Shown here: piece after piece, positions 25,275 through 32,864 of the stretch
Layout of the letters: every line of letters starts with the position of its first letter
Position numbering within the stretch: position 1 is the stretch's first letter
IMG/VR virus record: IMGVR_UViG_3300005515_000620
Location: 1 to 42,021 of that record
Origin: a virus
DNA: 42,021 bases
Direction: 5' to 3' (one strand)
Notes under the pieces: generated by a model
Databases searched by the model: none
What the model saw: only the letters and a program-made list of their open reading frames with translations
What the model was told of the DNA's origin: nothing
Program-made: the position numbers and the translations under genes

Positions 25275-25898
25275 CTAAAGAATAATTCCACTCTCGGTCA
25301 ATAATTGGAATAGACGCACGAGAGCGCCGAGATAGTCAGCGCGCACCGTGTCTTTGTTGCAGCCCTTGACCACGTCATTGGCGATGGAGCGGTAGCCCAT
25401 GCCCTTGGCGCGGGCCAAGACAATCCGCCGTTCGTGATCACTTCCCAGCAGCGTGAGCCATCCAAAGCAACGATCCATGCGGCTGATCTCTTGCGCCGTG
25501 GGCACCGCCGGCCTGGTGCGCAGCAGTCGCGCCTGCGCTTCCTCAACATCGTGAATGCTCCACACGTCCTGCAGCATGGCAGGCCAGGACGAACCCGAGC
25601 CACCGACCGCGCCCGGCAATCGCCGCATGCAATCCACCGCCGCGCGGAACTCCTCTTCAAGCCGGTCAATGCCAAGCTGCTGCATCAACCCAGCATCGGA
25701 CACGCCGCGTTGCTTGGCGCCGCCCTTCGCCTTTGCGCCGCGCCGGCCCTCACGCCGCGCCAGCTTGGCGCGCAGCTGCGCCACCTCCGCCTGATCGGTT
25801 TCGCTCAACGGCTCAGCATAGGCGGCGGCCTGTGCCTTCAACTCGGCTTCGCGCTTCGCGTCTAGCCCGCGCGGCTTCAGCACACCCGCAACCGTCAT
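25275..25898 (-). CDS. DUF6362 family protein, HTH-like
   Basis: A 207-residue protein from ATG 25898 with a nearby A-rich ribosome site (AAGGAAGGAAAA). The longer open frame to 26087 translates the GGTCCA repeats as repeated W-T-F and is rejected. The C-terminal half matches DUF6362: C-M-R-R-L-P, a W-P-A-M-L segment, I-S-R-M-D-R-C-F-G-W-L, R-R-I-V-L-A-R-A-K-G-M-G-Y-R-S-I-A, ending in a helix-turn-helix-like R-A-D-Y-L. The family is found in alphaproteobacterial phages. DNA binding is likely. Whether it binds the repeats just upstream is unknown. Confidence 0.65.
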   Translation of the reverse strand: MTVAGVLKPRGLDAKREAELKAQAAAYAEPLSETDQAEVAQLRAKLARREGRRGAKAKGGAKQRGVSDAGLMQQLGIDRLEEEFRAAVDCMRRLPGAVGGSGSSWPAMLQDVWSIHDVEEAQARLLRTRPAVPTAQEISRMDRCFGWLTLLGSDHERRIVLARAKGMGYRSIANDVVKGCNKDTVRADYLGALVRLFQLLTESGIIL

Positions 25899-25915
25899 CG
25901 TCTTTTCCTTCCTTC

Positions 25916-26194
25916 GGTCCTCTGGACCTTCTGGACCTTTTTTGCAGTATTTCTCTCTATCGTGATGCGCCCATGCATCGCAGCGGTTCCCGGAAAAGGT
26001 CCAGAAGGTCCAGAAGGTCCAAACCCATTGATTGGATTTGCCTATTCGTATGGACCTTTTCCCCGCCGTGGACCTTATAAGGTCCACGATGACGGCGGCG
26101 GCGGCCTCGACGCGGCGTTTCTGAGGGTCAAGGCCCGGTCATCTGGACGATAAAAGGTCCAGTCTGGACCTTTGGCCGCGCAAAAGGTCCAGAT
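25916..26194. repeat. Iteron-like array of GGTCCA motifs
   Basis: A 280-base stretch holds 11 copies of GGTCCA (either strand), most within the longer unit AAGGTCCAG. Two head-to-tail copies on the minus strand (25922-25939) and three on the plus strand (25996-26022) have exact 9-base spacing. There are also a 22-base perfect palindrome (26067-26088, centre TTATAA) and an inverted pair of AAAGGTCCAG around one T (26153-26173), plus a copy at 26183-26192. The array lies between the SF3 helicase gene and DUF6362. It could be a replication origin (iterons) or an operator array. Confidence 0.8.
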
Positions 26195-27747
26195 CATTCG
26201 GCCGGCCTTTCCTCGGCGCCATAGGCATCCGGATCGGGAACCGGCGCCTCGCCTTCCTCGACCGGCTTCGGCAACAGCTCAAGGTCTTGGTAGTAGTAAA
26301 CGCCGGTCTTTTCCTTGTGATAGCCGCGGTCACCGAGTGCACGGCCGAAGATATGGATGGATGCAGCCTTGCTCTTGTCGCCGAAGTTGCGAACGCACCA
26401 CGCCACATAGTCATCAAACAGCGCCTTGGCCGTCACGGTGGCGCCGGGCTTGCGCACGGTGCGATCCCGCAGGAATTCGCCGATCGGATCGCTTTCCGCG
26501 CGATACTCGTCGCGCGCCGCTTCGATCGCAGCCACATGCGGCAGCCCGCGTTCCTGCCATTCCAGGAACCCCTCGAACATCCAATTGAAGATTCCGGCCG
26601 CTTCGGCGCGCAGCTTCGCCATCATCCGCTTATCGCGCTCGGGCTTCGGAATGGTGACCGTGAACGGCACCAGGCCGAGCCGCCGCCAAATGCCCTCATC
26701 CTGCCCGCGCACCGTGGGCTTGCGGTTGACCGAGATCACCAGCTTGAACGCCGGCATGAATTCGAATTGATCTTTGAACAGCTTTCGCGCCGTCATCATT
26801 TCGCCGCCGGTGATCGTCTTGACCACGCTTTCCGAGATCCGCGCCGAAGTCTCCGGCTCGGACGCCAGCACCAGCCGCGCGCCCGGCAGCCGCGCAATGT
26901 CCGGCGTAGCATCGCCGCCGCGCTTGCGGTCATCGGCGAGGAATGTCTCGATCGGCAGAGTGACGGCGTATTCACCCATCACGTATTTGATGGCGTCCAG
27001 CAGGGTCGACTTGCCGTTGGCGCCTGTGCCGTAACAGATGACAATCATCTGTTCGCCGATATCGCCGGTCAGGCAGTAGCCGAAGAAGACTTGCAGGAAG
27101 TGCCGCACGTCCTGGTCCGGCATGATCTTTTCGAGAAAGGACATGAACACCGGGCATTGCGCCTCCGGATCATGCATCGCCCCGGCAAGCTTGCTGATCC
27201 GATCGCGGCGCGCATGCGGCGCCAGCACGGCGGGCGCACCGGCCTCCTCGCGCGGCTGCAACAGCAGCGTCCCGTTCTGGCAGTTGAATTTGCGCGGGTC
27301 CTGATCGAGCGTTTGCGGCGGCACACGCTTTTTCGGCACGGCCATTTCCAACATCGCCTTGACCCGCGGCGCGTTGCCGCTGGCGACGCCGAATTTGCTG
27401 TGTTTCTCGGCGCGGTCCATCAATAGCGCGCGTTTCTCGGTCGCAGCCTCGCTCCGCTCATCCTCCGATCGCCGCAGCTCATCCGCGATCAGGCGTGCTT
27501 CGATCGTGATGGCCTCGGCCGTCATCTGCGCCCGCGTCGTGGCTTCGGCCTCGCCGAATTTTCCACCCTGGAACCGCTTGGCGTCCCAGACGTGCCAACC
27601 AATGTCATCGACAAACAGCATGTCATGGCCATGCCGTGCGATCAGCCGCCGCGCATTGCCGGTATCGTTCGGCGGCTCGTAGAGCAACTTGCGATCATCC
27701 GCCACAATCGGCGCGTCATCGATCAGGCCGAGGATGGGGTTATTCAC
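26194..27747 (-). CDS. P4/D5-type primase-helicase (SF3 helicase)
   Basis: A 517-residue protein started at GTG 27747 (GTGA overlap with the primase stop). Residues 1-200 include a D5_N-like region; residues 235-380 are an SF3 helicase: Walker A G-T-G-A-N-G-K-S-T (240-248), a Walker B strand (290-299), sensor Asn341 in V-I-S-V-N-R-K-P, and an Arg finger in I-W-R-R-L. It unwinds DNA at phage replication forks. Together with the CHC2/TOPRIM gene just upstream it forms a split version of the fused P4 alpha protein. The repeat array directly after it may be its origin. Confidence 0.85.
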   Translation of the reverse strand: MNNPILGLIDDAPIVADDRKLLYEPPNDTGNARRLIARHGHDMLFVDDIGWHVWDAKRFQGGKFGEAEATTRAQMTAEAITIEARLIADELRRSEDERSEAATEKRALLMDRAEKHSKFGVASGNAPRVKAMLEMAVPKKRVPPQTLDQDPRKFNCQNGTLLLQPREEAGAPAVLAPHARRDRISKLAGAMHDPEAQCPVFMSFLEKIMPDQDVRHFLQVFFGYCLTGDIGEQMIVICYGTGANGKSTLLDAIKYVMGEYAVTLPIETFLADDRKRGGDATPDIARLPGARLVLASEPETSARISESVVKTITGGEMMTARKLFKDQFEFMPAFKLVISVNRKPTVRGQDEGIWRRLGLVPFTVTIPKPERDKRMMAKLRAEAAGIFNWMFEGFLEWQERGLPHVAAIEAARDEYRAESDPIGEFLRDRTVRKPGATVTAKALFDDYVAWCVRNFGDKSKAASIHIFGRALGDRGYHKEKTGVYYYQDLELLPKPVEEGEAPVPDPDAYGAEERPAE

Positions 27748-28973
27748 GCCGGCACCAGTTCTTTGAGTGAAGCCATCGCCATGCCCAGGCTGTTCCAATC
27801 CGTCCCGTTCGGCGGCCAGGCCAGCCGCACCGTGACGCCATCGGCATGGAAGCGCCGCGCCGCACGGTTCATCATGGCGCGGGTGATCTCCGGATCGGAG
27901 TCACCATCCGCCAGAATGATCAACTCGCGGACCTCGCGCGGCAGGATGATTCCAGGCCTTGACATATCCGGATATTCGGTCGGCAGGATCACCGGCCCGA
28001 GATCTTGGCCGCTGCGCGGGTCGGTGCGGCGTTTCCACGAATGCGCCGGCGCATGCCGCTGTGACCGCTCGTCGCCGGCACCGGCAATGTTGCCCATGCT
28101 CAGCGCGGCCCACACCGGCAACTGCGAACCGGTCGCCCGATAGGCGCCGAGCACCCAGGCCCCGGTTTCGATTCCCTCCGAAACCGCCAGCGTGGCACCA
28201 CCGCCCGTCGCCGGCTGCATCGGTTCGCCGTCGGGGCCGAGCAGCGGCGCGAGACGCACCGCGCCACCCCAACAATTGCCCAGCATCTTCTTAGCAACGG
28301 CCTTGTCCGGCCGATCGGCGCCGGGCGGCTTGAAGAATGTCCGATGAATGCCGCGCAAGGCCCGGTCCGGCCCTTGCACCGCGGCGACCATGGCGCGATA
28401 GCGCGACCCGCCCTTCTCGGTTTCCAGATTGGGATGAAACTTCAGCGTGGGCGGCACGCCGCCGATCGCGTCGACGTCAATGGCACGGCGCCGCAACCAG
28501 TGCTCAACCTCGGTCCCACGGCCCGACCAGGACGCAGCCCAGATGGCGCGCCACATATCCTGCACGAAAGCATTGCGCCGCTCTTCGTCCGCCGCGCTCT
28601 GCGGCCCCGAAGGCGGCGGCGGCAACGGGCGCAATTTTTCCGGCTTGGCGGCGGTCATACCTTGCGGTGGCTCAAGCCCGATCCGCGCGGCAAGATCCAG
28701 GGCCGCCTCACGGAACTCCAAGCGTTGCAGCTGCATCACAAAGCCGACCGCATCGCCATGCGCGCCGCAGCCATAGCAGTGGTAATGCGCGTCATGGCCG
28801 GGCCAGACATGGAAAGAGCCGGTTTTCTCACTGTGGAACGGGCACCGCCCCAGCCAAGTCCCGCCGGCCCGTTTCAACGGCGCGACCTCGCTGATCAGCG
28901 CCACAATGTTGACCCGTGCGCGCAGTTGCTCCAGCCACGCGTCGGGAAAGCGGATTTGCGCTGCCGCGCTCAT
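27744..28973 (-). CDS. CHC2/TOPRIM DNA primase
   Basis: A 409-residue protein from ATG 28973 (ATGA overlap with the 31-residue peptide). Residues 40-75 are a CHC2 zinc finger: Cys44, His47, Cys66 and Cys69. A Pro-rich linker follows. Residues 255-370 form a TOPRIM_3 domain: S-E-G-I-E-T (Glu266) and A-D-G-D-S-D (Asp356, Asp358, Asp360). It would make RNA primers for phage replication. It pairs with the SF3 helicase gene downstream. Confidence 0.85.
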   Translation of the reverse strand: MSAAAQIRFPDAWLEQLRARVNIVALISEVAPLKRAGGTWLGRCPFHSEKTGSFHVWPGHDAHYHCYGCGAHGDAVGFVMQLQRLEFREAALDLAARIGLEPPQGMTAAKPEKLRPLPPPPSGPQSAADEERRNAFVQDMWRAIWAASWSGRGTEVEHWLRRRAIDVDAIGGVPPTLKFHPNLETEKGGSRYRAMVAAVQGPDRALRGIHRTFFKPPGADRPDKAVAKKMLGNCWGGAVRLAPLLGPDGEPMQPATGGGATLAVSEGIETGAWVLGAYRATGSQLPVWAALSMGNIAGAGDERSQRHAPAHSWKRRTDPRSGQDLGPVILPTEYPDMSRPGIILPREVRELIILADGDSDPEITRAMMNRAARRFHADGVTVRLAWPPNGTDWNSLGMAMASLKELVPA

Positions 28974-29065
28974 TGACCGGCCCACTCGATCAGCTTGAAC
29001 GCACTAAACACCAGCACCACCACAAACACGGACCAGCCCGCCAACAGCACGCGAACCCCGGTCAT
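28970..29065 (-). CDS. 31-residue single-span membrane peptide
   Basis: A 31-residue open frame starting ATG 29065 and ending TGA 28970. It is joined to the methyltransferase stop upstream and the primase start downstream by ATGA overlaps on both sides, the same linkage used by most genes here. The peptide has one clear hydrophobic helix (G-W-S-V-F-V-V-V-L-V-F-S-A-F) and short polar ends. No family is recognised. The double overlap argues that it is translated. Because of its length it may be missed in standard annotation. Confidence 0.7.
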   Translation of the reverse strand: MTGVRVLLAGWSVFVVVLVFSAFKLIEWAGQ

Positions 29066-30483
29066 TCCGCCGCGCCCCGATCCGAGGCGAGCCCGAACAG
29101 CGGCAGATCCGCGCCGGCCCGCGTCTCCTCCGCCACATGGCGATGCTTGATAGCCAGGCTGTGGCGGCCGCCATCCGAGACCGCCTCGAGCCGGGCTTTG
29201 ATGTCCGCCACATACTCCGCCTGCTGCTCGATCAGGATGGCGTCGAAGCCTTCACGGATGCAGGCCGCGCCCGTGGTGCCACTGCCGGCGAAGAGATCCA
29301 GCACTGTGCCGCGCGGCGGAGTCACCAGGCGGCACAACCACTGCATCAAATCGATCGGCTTGACCGTGGGATGTTTCGTGCCGAACCGGTCGAAGGCATC
29401 GGCTTTGGCTGAATAGAAGAACCGCGCCACAGATCCAGGATCGCCGCGCGGCACCGCCGCGGCCGATCGGCCGAAGGTCGGATTGTAGACGTTCTTTGCC
29501 GGTCGCGACGGTTCGGTGCCTTTGACCGCGCCCCGCTGCCCGGCGGAGTTGGGATAGGCCGCAATGACTTCGGCGCTGCCGTCGTGCACGACATTGGCGG
29601 GAAACCGCGCATCCGCCGGCCGCGCCTCGCCCGATTTGGTCAGCCCGCAATTCTCGGCGTTCCACCTGTTGCCACCGCCGGCACCGCCACCCCAACCGAC
29701 CGCCTTCTCGGCCGGGATGGCGCAACCCATGACGTTGAGCGCACCGGTCCCGTGTTCCAGAACGTTCGCGGCCACGCTGCCGATGAGAGGCTTTCGCGCG
29801 ACGCAGATCGGCTCGGCCGCCGGCTTCAATGCCGTGCCCCAACCCTCCCAGGCCTCGCTTTCGGCCGTCGCGCAGCAAACATGATCGCCATCCTGCCGCC
29901 GATCGGCCGGCGGCAAGTCGCGTTCATAGTGGCGGCCCGGCAAGGTGCAGAGCGCCCGCGCTACGGCGCGCTCGGTGTCGTGCGACTTGGGAAAGCCCGT
30001 GCCATAAGTCCAGTCCATCATGCCCGGATACCGTTCCAGGATCTTGCACAGCTGCCCCGCCTGCTCGGCGTTCAAGGATGCAAACAGCCGCCGGGCGTCG
30101 TCCTCGCTGTCATGGTCGAAACGGATACGGTCCCGCACCTCGAAACCCGCCGCCTCGATCGCATCGGCCATGCGGTGATAGGTCCGCGTGCCGCTGAAGG
30201 CGAGCAGCCACGCTCCGGGTTTCATGACGTCGAAGACGGCGCGCCACACCTCCACCTTGAACGCAATATCATTGTCCCAGGTCTGCCCCATGAAGCCGCG
30301 CGAGGCGCGCGCAAAAGCGCCGTCCCGGTCTTTCGCCTCCGCCGCTTCCGGTCCGCCGAACCGCGCCACGATCGAGGCCAGACCGTACGGTGTGTCGGTC
30401 ACCACCGAATCCACCAGCACGCCCTCGGCCTTCAAGCGCACCAGCACGTCCCGGCAATCGCCATGCTCGACCCGTACCGTCAA
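29062..30483 (-). CDS. DNA methyltransferase, beta class (N4/N6)
   Basis: A 473-residue enzyme from TTG 30483 (TTGA overlap with the upstream Cys protein). Motif IV is D-T-P-Y at residues 30-33, with Thr in place of the usual Pro (DPPY); motif I is D-L-F-A-G-S-G at 396-402, so the order is that of the beta class. The long middle holds the target-recognition region. Beta-class enzymes methylate the exocyclic amine of adenine or cytosine. No restriction partner lies nearby, so it is likely an orphan enzyme protecting phage DNA or changing regulation. Longer upstream starts were rejected. Confidence 0.8.
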   Translation of the reverse strand: MTVRVEHGDCRDVLVRLKAEGVLVDSVVTDTPYGLASIVARFGGPEAAEAKDRDGAFARASRGFMGQTWDNDIAFKVEVWRAVFDVMKPGAWLLAFSGTRTYHRMADAIEAAGFEVRDRIRFDHDSEDDARRLFASLNAEQAGQLCKILERYPGMMDWTYGTGFPKSHDTERAVARALCTLPGRHYERDLPPADRRQDGDHVCCATAESEAWEGWGTALKPAAEPICVARKPLIGSVAANVLEHGTGALNVMGCAIPAEKAVGWGGGAGGGNRWNAENCGLTKSGEARPADARFPANVVHDGSAEVIAAYPNSAGQRGAVKGTEPSRPAKNVYNPTFGRSAAAVPRGDPGSVARFFYSAKADAFDRFGTKHPTVKPIDLMQWLCRLVTPPRGTVLDLFAGSGTTGAACIREGFDAILIEQQAEYVADIKARLEAVSDGGRHSLAIKHRHVAEETRAGADLPLFGLASDRGAAE

Positions 30484-30734
30484 AACATCGCCCCCTGTGC
30501 GCCTTGCGCATCGGCGCGGCTCGGCGGTTGGCCGGAAGCGGTGCGCCGCTCGCAATCGGCCATATGCATTCGGTCGCTACAGGCCCAAAGCCCGGACACG
30601 AAATCCGCGTTGCGCCCACGATGCGACGTGCCAAAGCCATAGCCGTGCCCGGCATAGGCGTTGCAGCCATGCCGGTAGTCGCAGAGCGCGGCGCGCGGCT
30701 GCGGTGGCGGAGTCTCTCTATTCCGCGGCGGCAT
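30480..30734 (-). CDS. Small Cys/His-rich protein, unknown
   Basis: An 84-residue protein from ATG 30734 (AGGAC ribosome site), overlapping the upstream gene by 17 bases and the methyltransferase start by TTGA. Cys18, Cys24, Cys52 and Cys61, with His22 and His30, could bind zinc. The N-terminus is Pro/Arg-rich. The motif C-D-Y-R-H-G-C-N-A-Y-A-G-H-G-Y-G-F-G is distinctive but not assigned to a family by me. Overlaps on both ends make real translation likely. Confidence 0.65.
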   Translation of the reverse strand: MPPRNRETPPPQPRAALCDYRHGCNAYAGHGYGFGTSHRGRNADFVSGLWACSDRMHMADCERRTASGQPPSRADAQGAQGAMF

Positions 30735-31545
30735 GCGCGGTCCTGTTCGGGATCTTGACCTTGCGCCGATCGGGCAACGGAATGCCGCGGTTGCGCAGCT
30801 CGACCACGCGCCACTCCACCGACTTGCGGGTCCGGCCGATCGCCGCGCCGATGGCTTCGGCGGTCTCGCCTTCCATCCAACGTCGCACGACCTCGGCCTC
30901 TTGCTCTTCGGTCCAGGGATGCACGTCGCCGCTGGCGCGCATCTGCAAGACGGCCCGCGGCCGTGCGATGGTCACGCCGGCCTCGCGCAACTCCCGCAGC
31001 TTGCCCTTGACCGCGTCCAGCGTCCGCGACATGGCCGCGGCGATCTCGTTGTTGCCCTGGCCGCGTTCGCAGCGTTGCAGCAGATCCACGACGGCGGCAG
31101 CGCCCCAATGGTGACGGCTCTCACGCCAAGGATGCAGCTGCAGCGCTGTCAGGGCCGCCTCGACGTCGGCACCGCCGCGGCCAAGCGCTTCGGCGATGCG
31201 GCCCATGCGGCCCGAGACATTGCCGACCGCGGCGTTGGCGTGGATCAGATCCACCAGCTGCGCCCCGTTCCAGCCTTCCGGCGTTTCGCGCCGCACCGGC
31301 GCCGTCGCCGCCTTGACCTGCTTCAGGACCGCGCCCGGCGCGGTGCCCGGCTTCAGATAGGGCATGAAGTCGCGGGGCTGGCCCGCATCCGACGCGGCGC
31401 GCTGCGCCAGCGATAGATTGGCCTGGTCCCAGCCCATCCACCACAACCCGGCCTGACGCGTGGCGCGATGATACGGGCATCGATCGCGGTCGATGCCATC
31501 GATCCGCGCCTTGCGCCCCTGTGCGACGTAGAGATCGTTGTTCAC
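30718..31545 (-). CDS. Rmf/CrpP-like domain fused to HTH domains
   Basis: A 275-residue protein from GTG 31545 (GTGA overlap). Residues 4-43 match the ribosome modulation factor/CrpP fold: A-Q-G-R-K-A-R, a C-P-Y motif at 23-25 and W-W-M-G-W-D-Q-A at 35-42, as in E. coli RMF (C-P-Y ... G-G-W-R-E-A). A first helix-turn-helix lies near 166-190 (N-N-E-I-A-A-A-M). A second begins W-T-E-E-Q-E (211-252) and resembles GcrA or Myb/SANT-like domains. The fusion suggests a regulator acting on ribosomes and DNA, but function is unproven. Confidence 0.75.
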   Translation of the reverse strand: MNNDLYVAQGRKARIDGIDRDRCPYHRATRQAGLWWMGWDQANLSLAQRAASDAGQPRDFMPYLKPGTAPGAVLKQVKAATAPVRRETPEGWNGAQLVDLIHANAAVGNVSGRMGRIAEALGRGGADVEAALTALQLHPWRESRHHWGAAAVVDLLQRCERGQGNNEIAAAMSRTLDAVKGKLRELREAGVTIARPRAVLQMRASGDVHPWTEEQEAEVVRRWMEGETAEAIGAAIGRTRKSVEWRVVELRNRGIPLPDRRKVKIPNRTAHAAAE

Positions 31546-31850
31546 CGCGTGTGCCTCGCCTGCTGGGCACGCCGCCGATCCGCGGCGCGCCATTGAAGGA
31601 TTTGCCACGCCATGTCCTCCGCCGCGTCGGTCTGGATCAGGACCACCTCGGCGCCGCCATGGCGCGGGATGATGATTTCTATGGCGCCGCCGGGAACGCC
31701 GCGGCGCACATAGGGTTGAAGGTCGGGCGGCGGCAGATAGACCGGCGCCGCCGCAATCAGCGACGACGACGGCGCGATCGGCTCCCAGCCGAACAGGGAA
31801 AACAACCAGTCCCGAAACACGAAAAGCCCCACCACAAAAAGAGCGACCAC
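31542..31850 (-). CDS. Small membrane protein with cytoplasmic tail
   Basis: A 102-residue protein starting at GTG 31850 (G-rich ribosome site). One N-terminal membrane helix (V-A-L-F-V-V-G-L-F-V-F) is followed by a Pro-rich section and a beta/alpha C-terminal part with V-L-I-Q-T-D-A-A-E-D-M-A-W. The stop is shared with the next gene by GTGA. It is not recognised; a membrane-anchored early phage protein. Confidence 0.6.
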   Translation of the reverse strand: MVALFVVGLFVFRDWLFSLFGWEPIAPSSSLIAAAPVYLPPPDLQPYVRRGVPGGAIEIIIPRHGGAEVVLIQTDAAEDMAWQILQWRAADRRRAQQARHTR

Positions 31851-31878
31851 ACCCCCCGGCGGGCCGCTCGGTACGCGA

Positions 31879-32349
31879 TTACTCTTTGGTTTCTTCGATG
31901 TTGCTGTAGCCGACGCACAACATCGGCATCAGAAAGCCGAGCCCGCCCTCGAAACAGAACGGCATGGGTTCGCGCGGCTTGGTCTCCGCCGCACACCGCA
32001 AGCAGGGCAGCGTCATCAGCAAGCGGATATAGAAGGCATTGAAGATTGCGCCGCGCATCGACACGGTCAGAGCATGCGGGTCGTACTCGCGCCCGGCGTC
32101 GTCTGGCAGCGTCACGCGCAGCGGCGTGAATCCGCGATAATCGCCGCCGGCCGAGAACAGCCGCTCGGCGTTCGGCACCTTGTCGCCGCCCTCGGCGACA
32201 CCGGCCCGCCGCGGCACCCGCACCAGCACATGGCCGTTAGACGCATAGGTGAAATCACCGCGCGACCACGGCTGATGTAGGTACGGCCGGTACTCTTCAC
32301 CGCCGCAAAACGGCGTTAGATCGAGCGGTGCGACTGGATCCTGGTTCAT
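31879..32349 (-). CDS. Phage protein, possibly clamp-like
   Basis: A 156-residue protein from ATG 32349, overlapping the CII-like gene by ATGA. The motif G-H-V-L-V-R-V-P-R-R in the first third and the C-terminal F-E-G-G-L-G-F-L-M-P-M resemble pieces of sliding-clamp (DnaN-like) domains. The central part has L-P-C-L-R-C. The resemblance is weak and speculative. It lies among early genes upstream of the replication module. Classed as unknown otherwise. Confidence 0.45.
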   Translation of the reverse strand: MNQDPVAPLDLTPFCGGEEYRPYLHQPWSRGDFTYASNGHVLVRVPRRAGVAEGGDKVPNAERLFSAGGDYRGFTPLRVTLPDDAGREYDPHALTVSMRGAIFNAFYIRLLMTLPCLRCAAETKPREPMPFCFEGGLGFLMPMLCVGYSNIEETKE

Positions 32350-32828
32350 CGCCGCAGCGCCTCTTTGCGCGCCTTGGCGACCGCGGCTTCGACGTCATCG
32401 AGCTCAGCCCGTGCGGCGCGGATCGCGGCATCAAGCCGCGCCGCCTCGGTCGCGGTGATCGCCGCGCCACCTTCGGAATGCGACGCAGCGAAGGTCCGCA
32501 CCAGGCGCACCAGCTGCCCGACCTGATCGGGCACGTCCAGCACTTCGACCGTGAGATCTTCCACGGCGCGTGGCGCCGCTTCGGTCATGGCCTGCAGCTG
32601 CTTCAGATAGGATTGCAGGAACGGCGCCGCACCGTGCCGCGCCAGATGCGCCGCGTCCAACAGCACGGCCTGGTGCAGCGTGGGCCGCCCATCCGCGTCC
32701 GGGTCCGACCATTTGCGCAGCGCCGAGGGGCCGCGGTCCACGATCTGCGCGGCGAAATCCACGCCGAGCCGGGACAGGATCTGCATCGCCGCATCCTCGA
32801 AAGAATGCGTCGGCCGAATTTTGGTCAT
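32346..32828 (-). CDS. CII/CP76-like regulatory protein
   Basis: A 160-residue protein. The N-terminal half (F-E-D-A-A-M-Q-I-L-S-R, G-P-S-A-L-R-K-W-S-D-P-D, T-L-H-Q-A-V-L-L-D-A-A) matches the pattern of phage CII-like or CP76 proteins: a helix-turn-helix followed by the S-D-P-D motif. The C-terminal half is a coiled-coil-like helical region (125-158). In other phages such proteins activate lysogeny promoters or control early genes. It is the first gene of the large minus operon after the Cro-like gene, similar to cII in lambda. Confidence 0.65.
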   Translation of the reverse strand: MTKIRPTHSFEDAAMQILSRLGVDFAAQIVDRGPSALRKWSDPDADGRPTLHQAVLLDAAHLARHGAAPFLQSYLKQLQAMTEAAPRAVEDLTVEVLDVPDQVGQLVRLVRTFAASHSEGGAAITATEAARLDAAIRAARAELDDVEAAVAKARKEALRR

Positions 32829-32864
32829 GGTAGTTTTTGCCCCTTATTCAACCGGGAGACAGAG

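Noticed and set aside
25167-25310. A short plus-strand frame after the packaging gap
   Set aside because: Under 50 residues, no ribosome site, and it runs into the opposite gene; probably chance.
25899-26087. N-terminal extension of the DUF6362 gene to 26087
   Set aside because: It translates the repeat array as W-T-F repeats and lacks a ribosome site; ATG 25898 has one.
25916-26194. GGTCC copies read as AvaII-type (GGWCC) modification targets for the phage methyltransferase
   Set aside because: The longer shared unit AAGGTCCAG and the fixed 9-base period point to protein-binding repeats, not to simple recognition sites. There is no evidence that the enzyme targets this sequence.
25916-26194. 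Repeat array as CRISPR
   Set aside because: Repeats are 9 bases long, with no spacers of regular length and no cas genes nearby.
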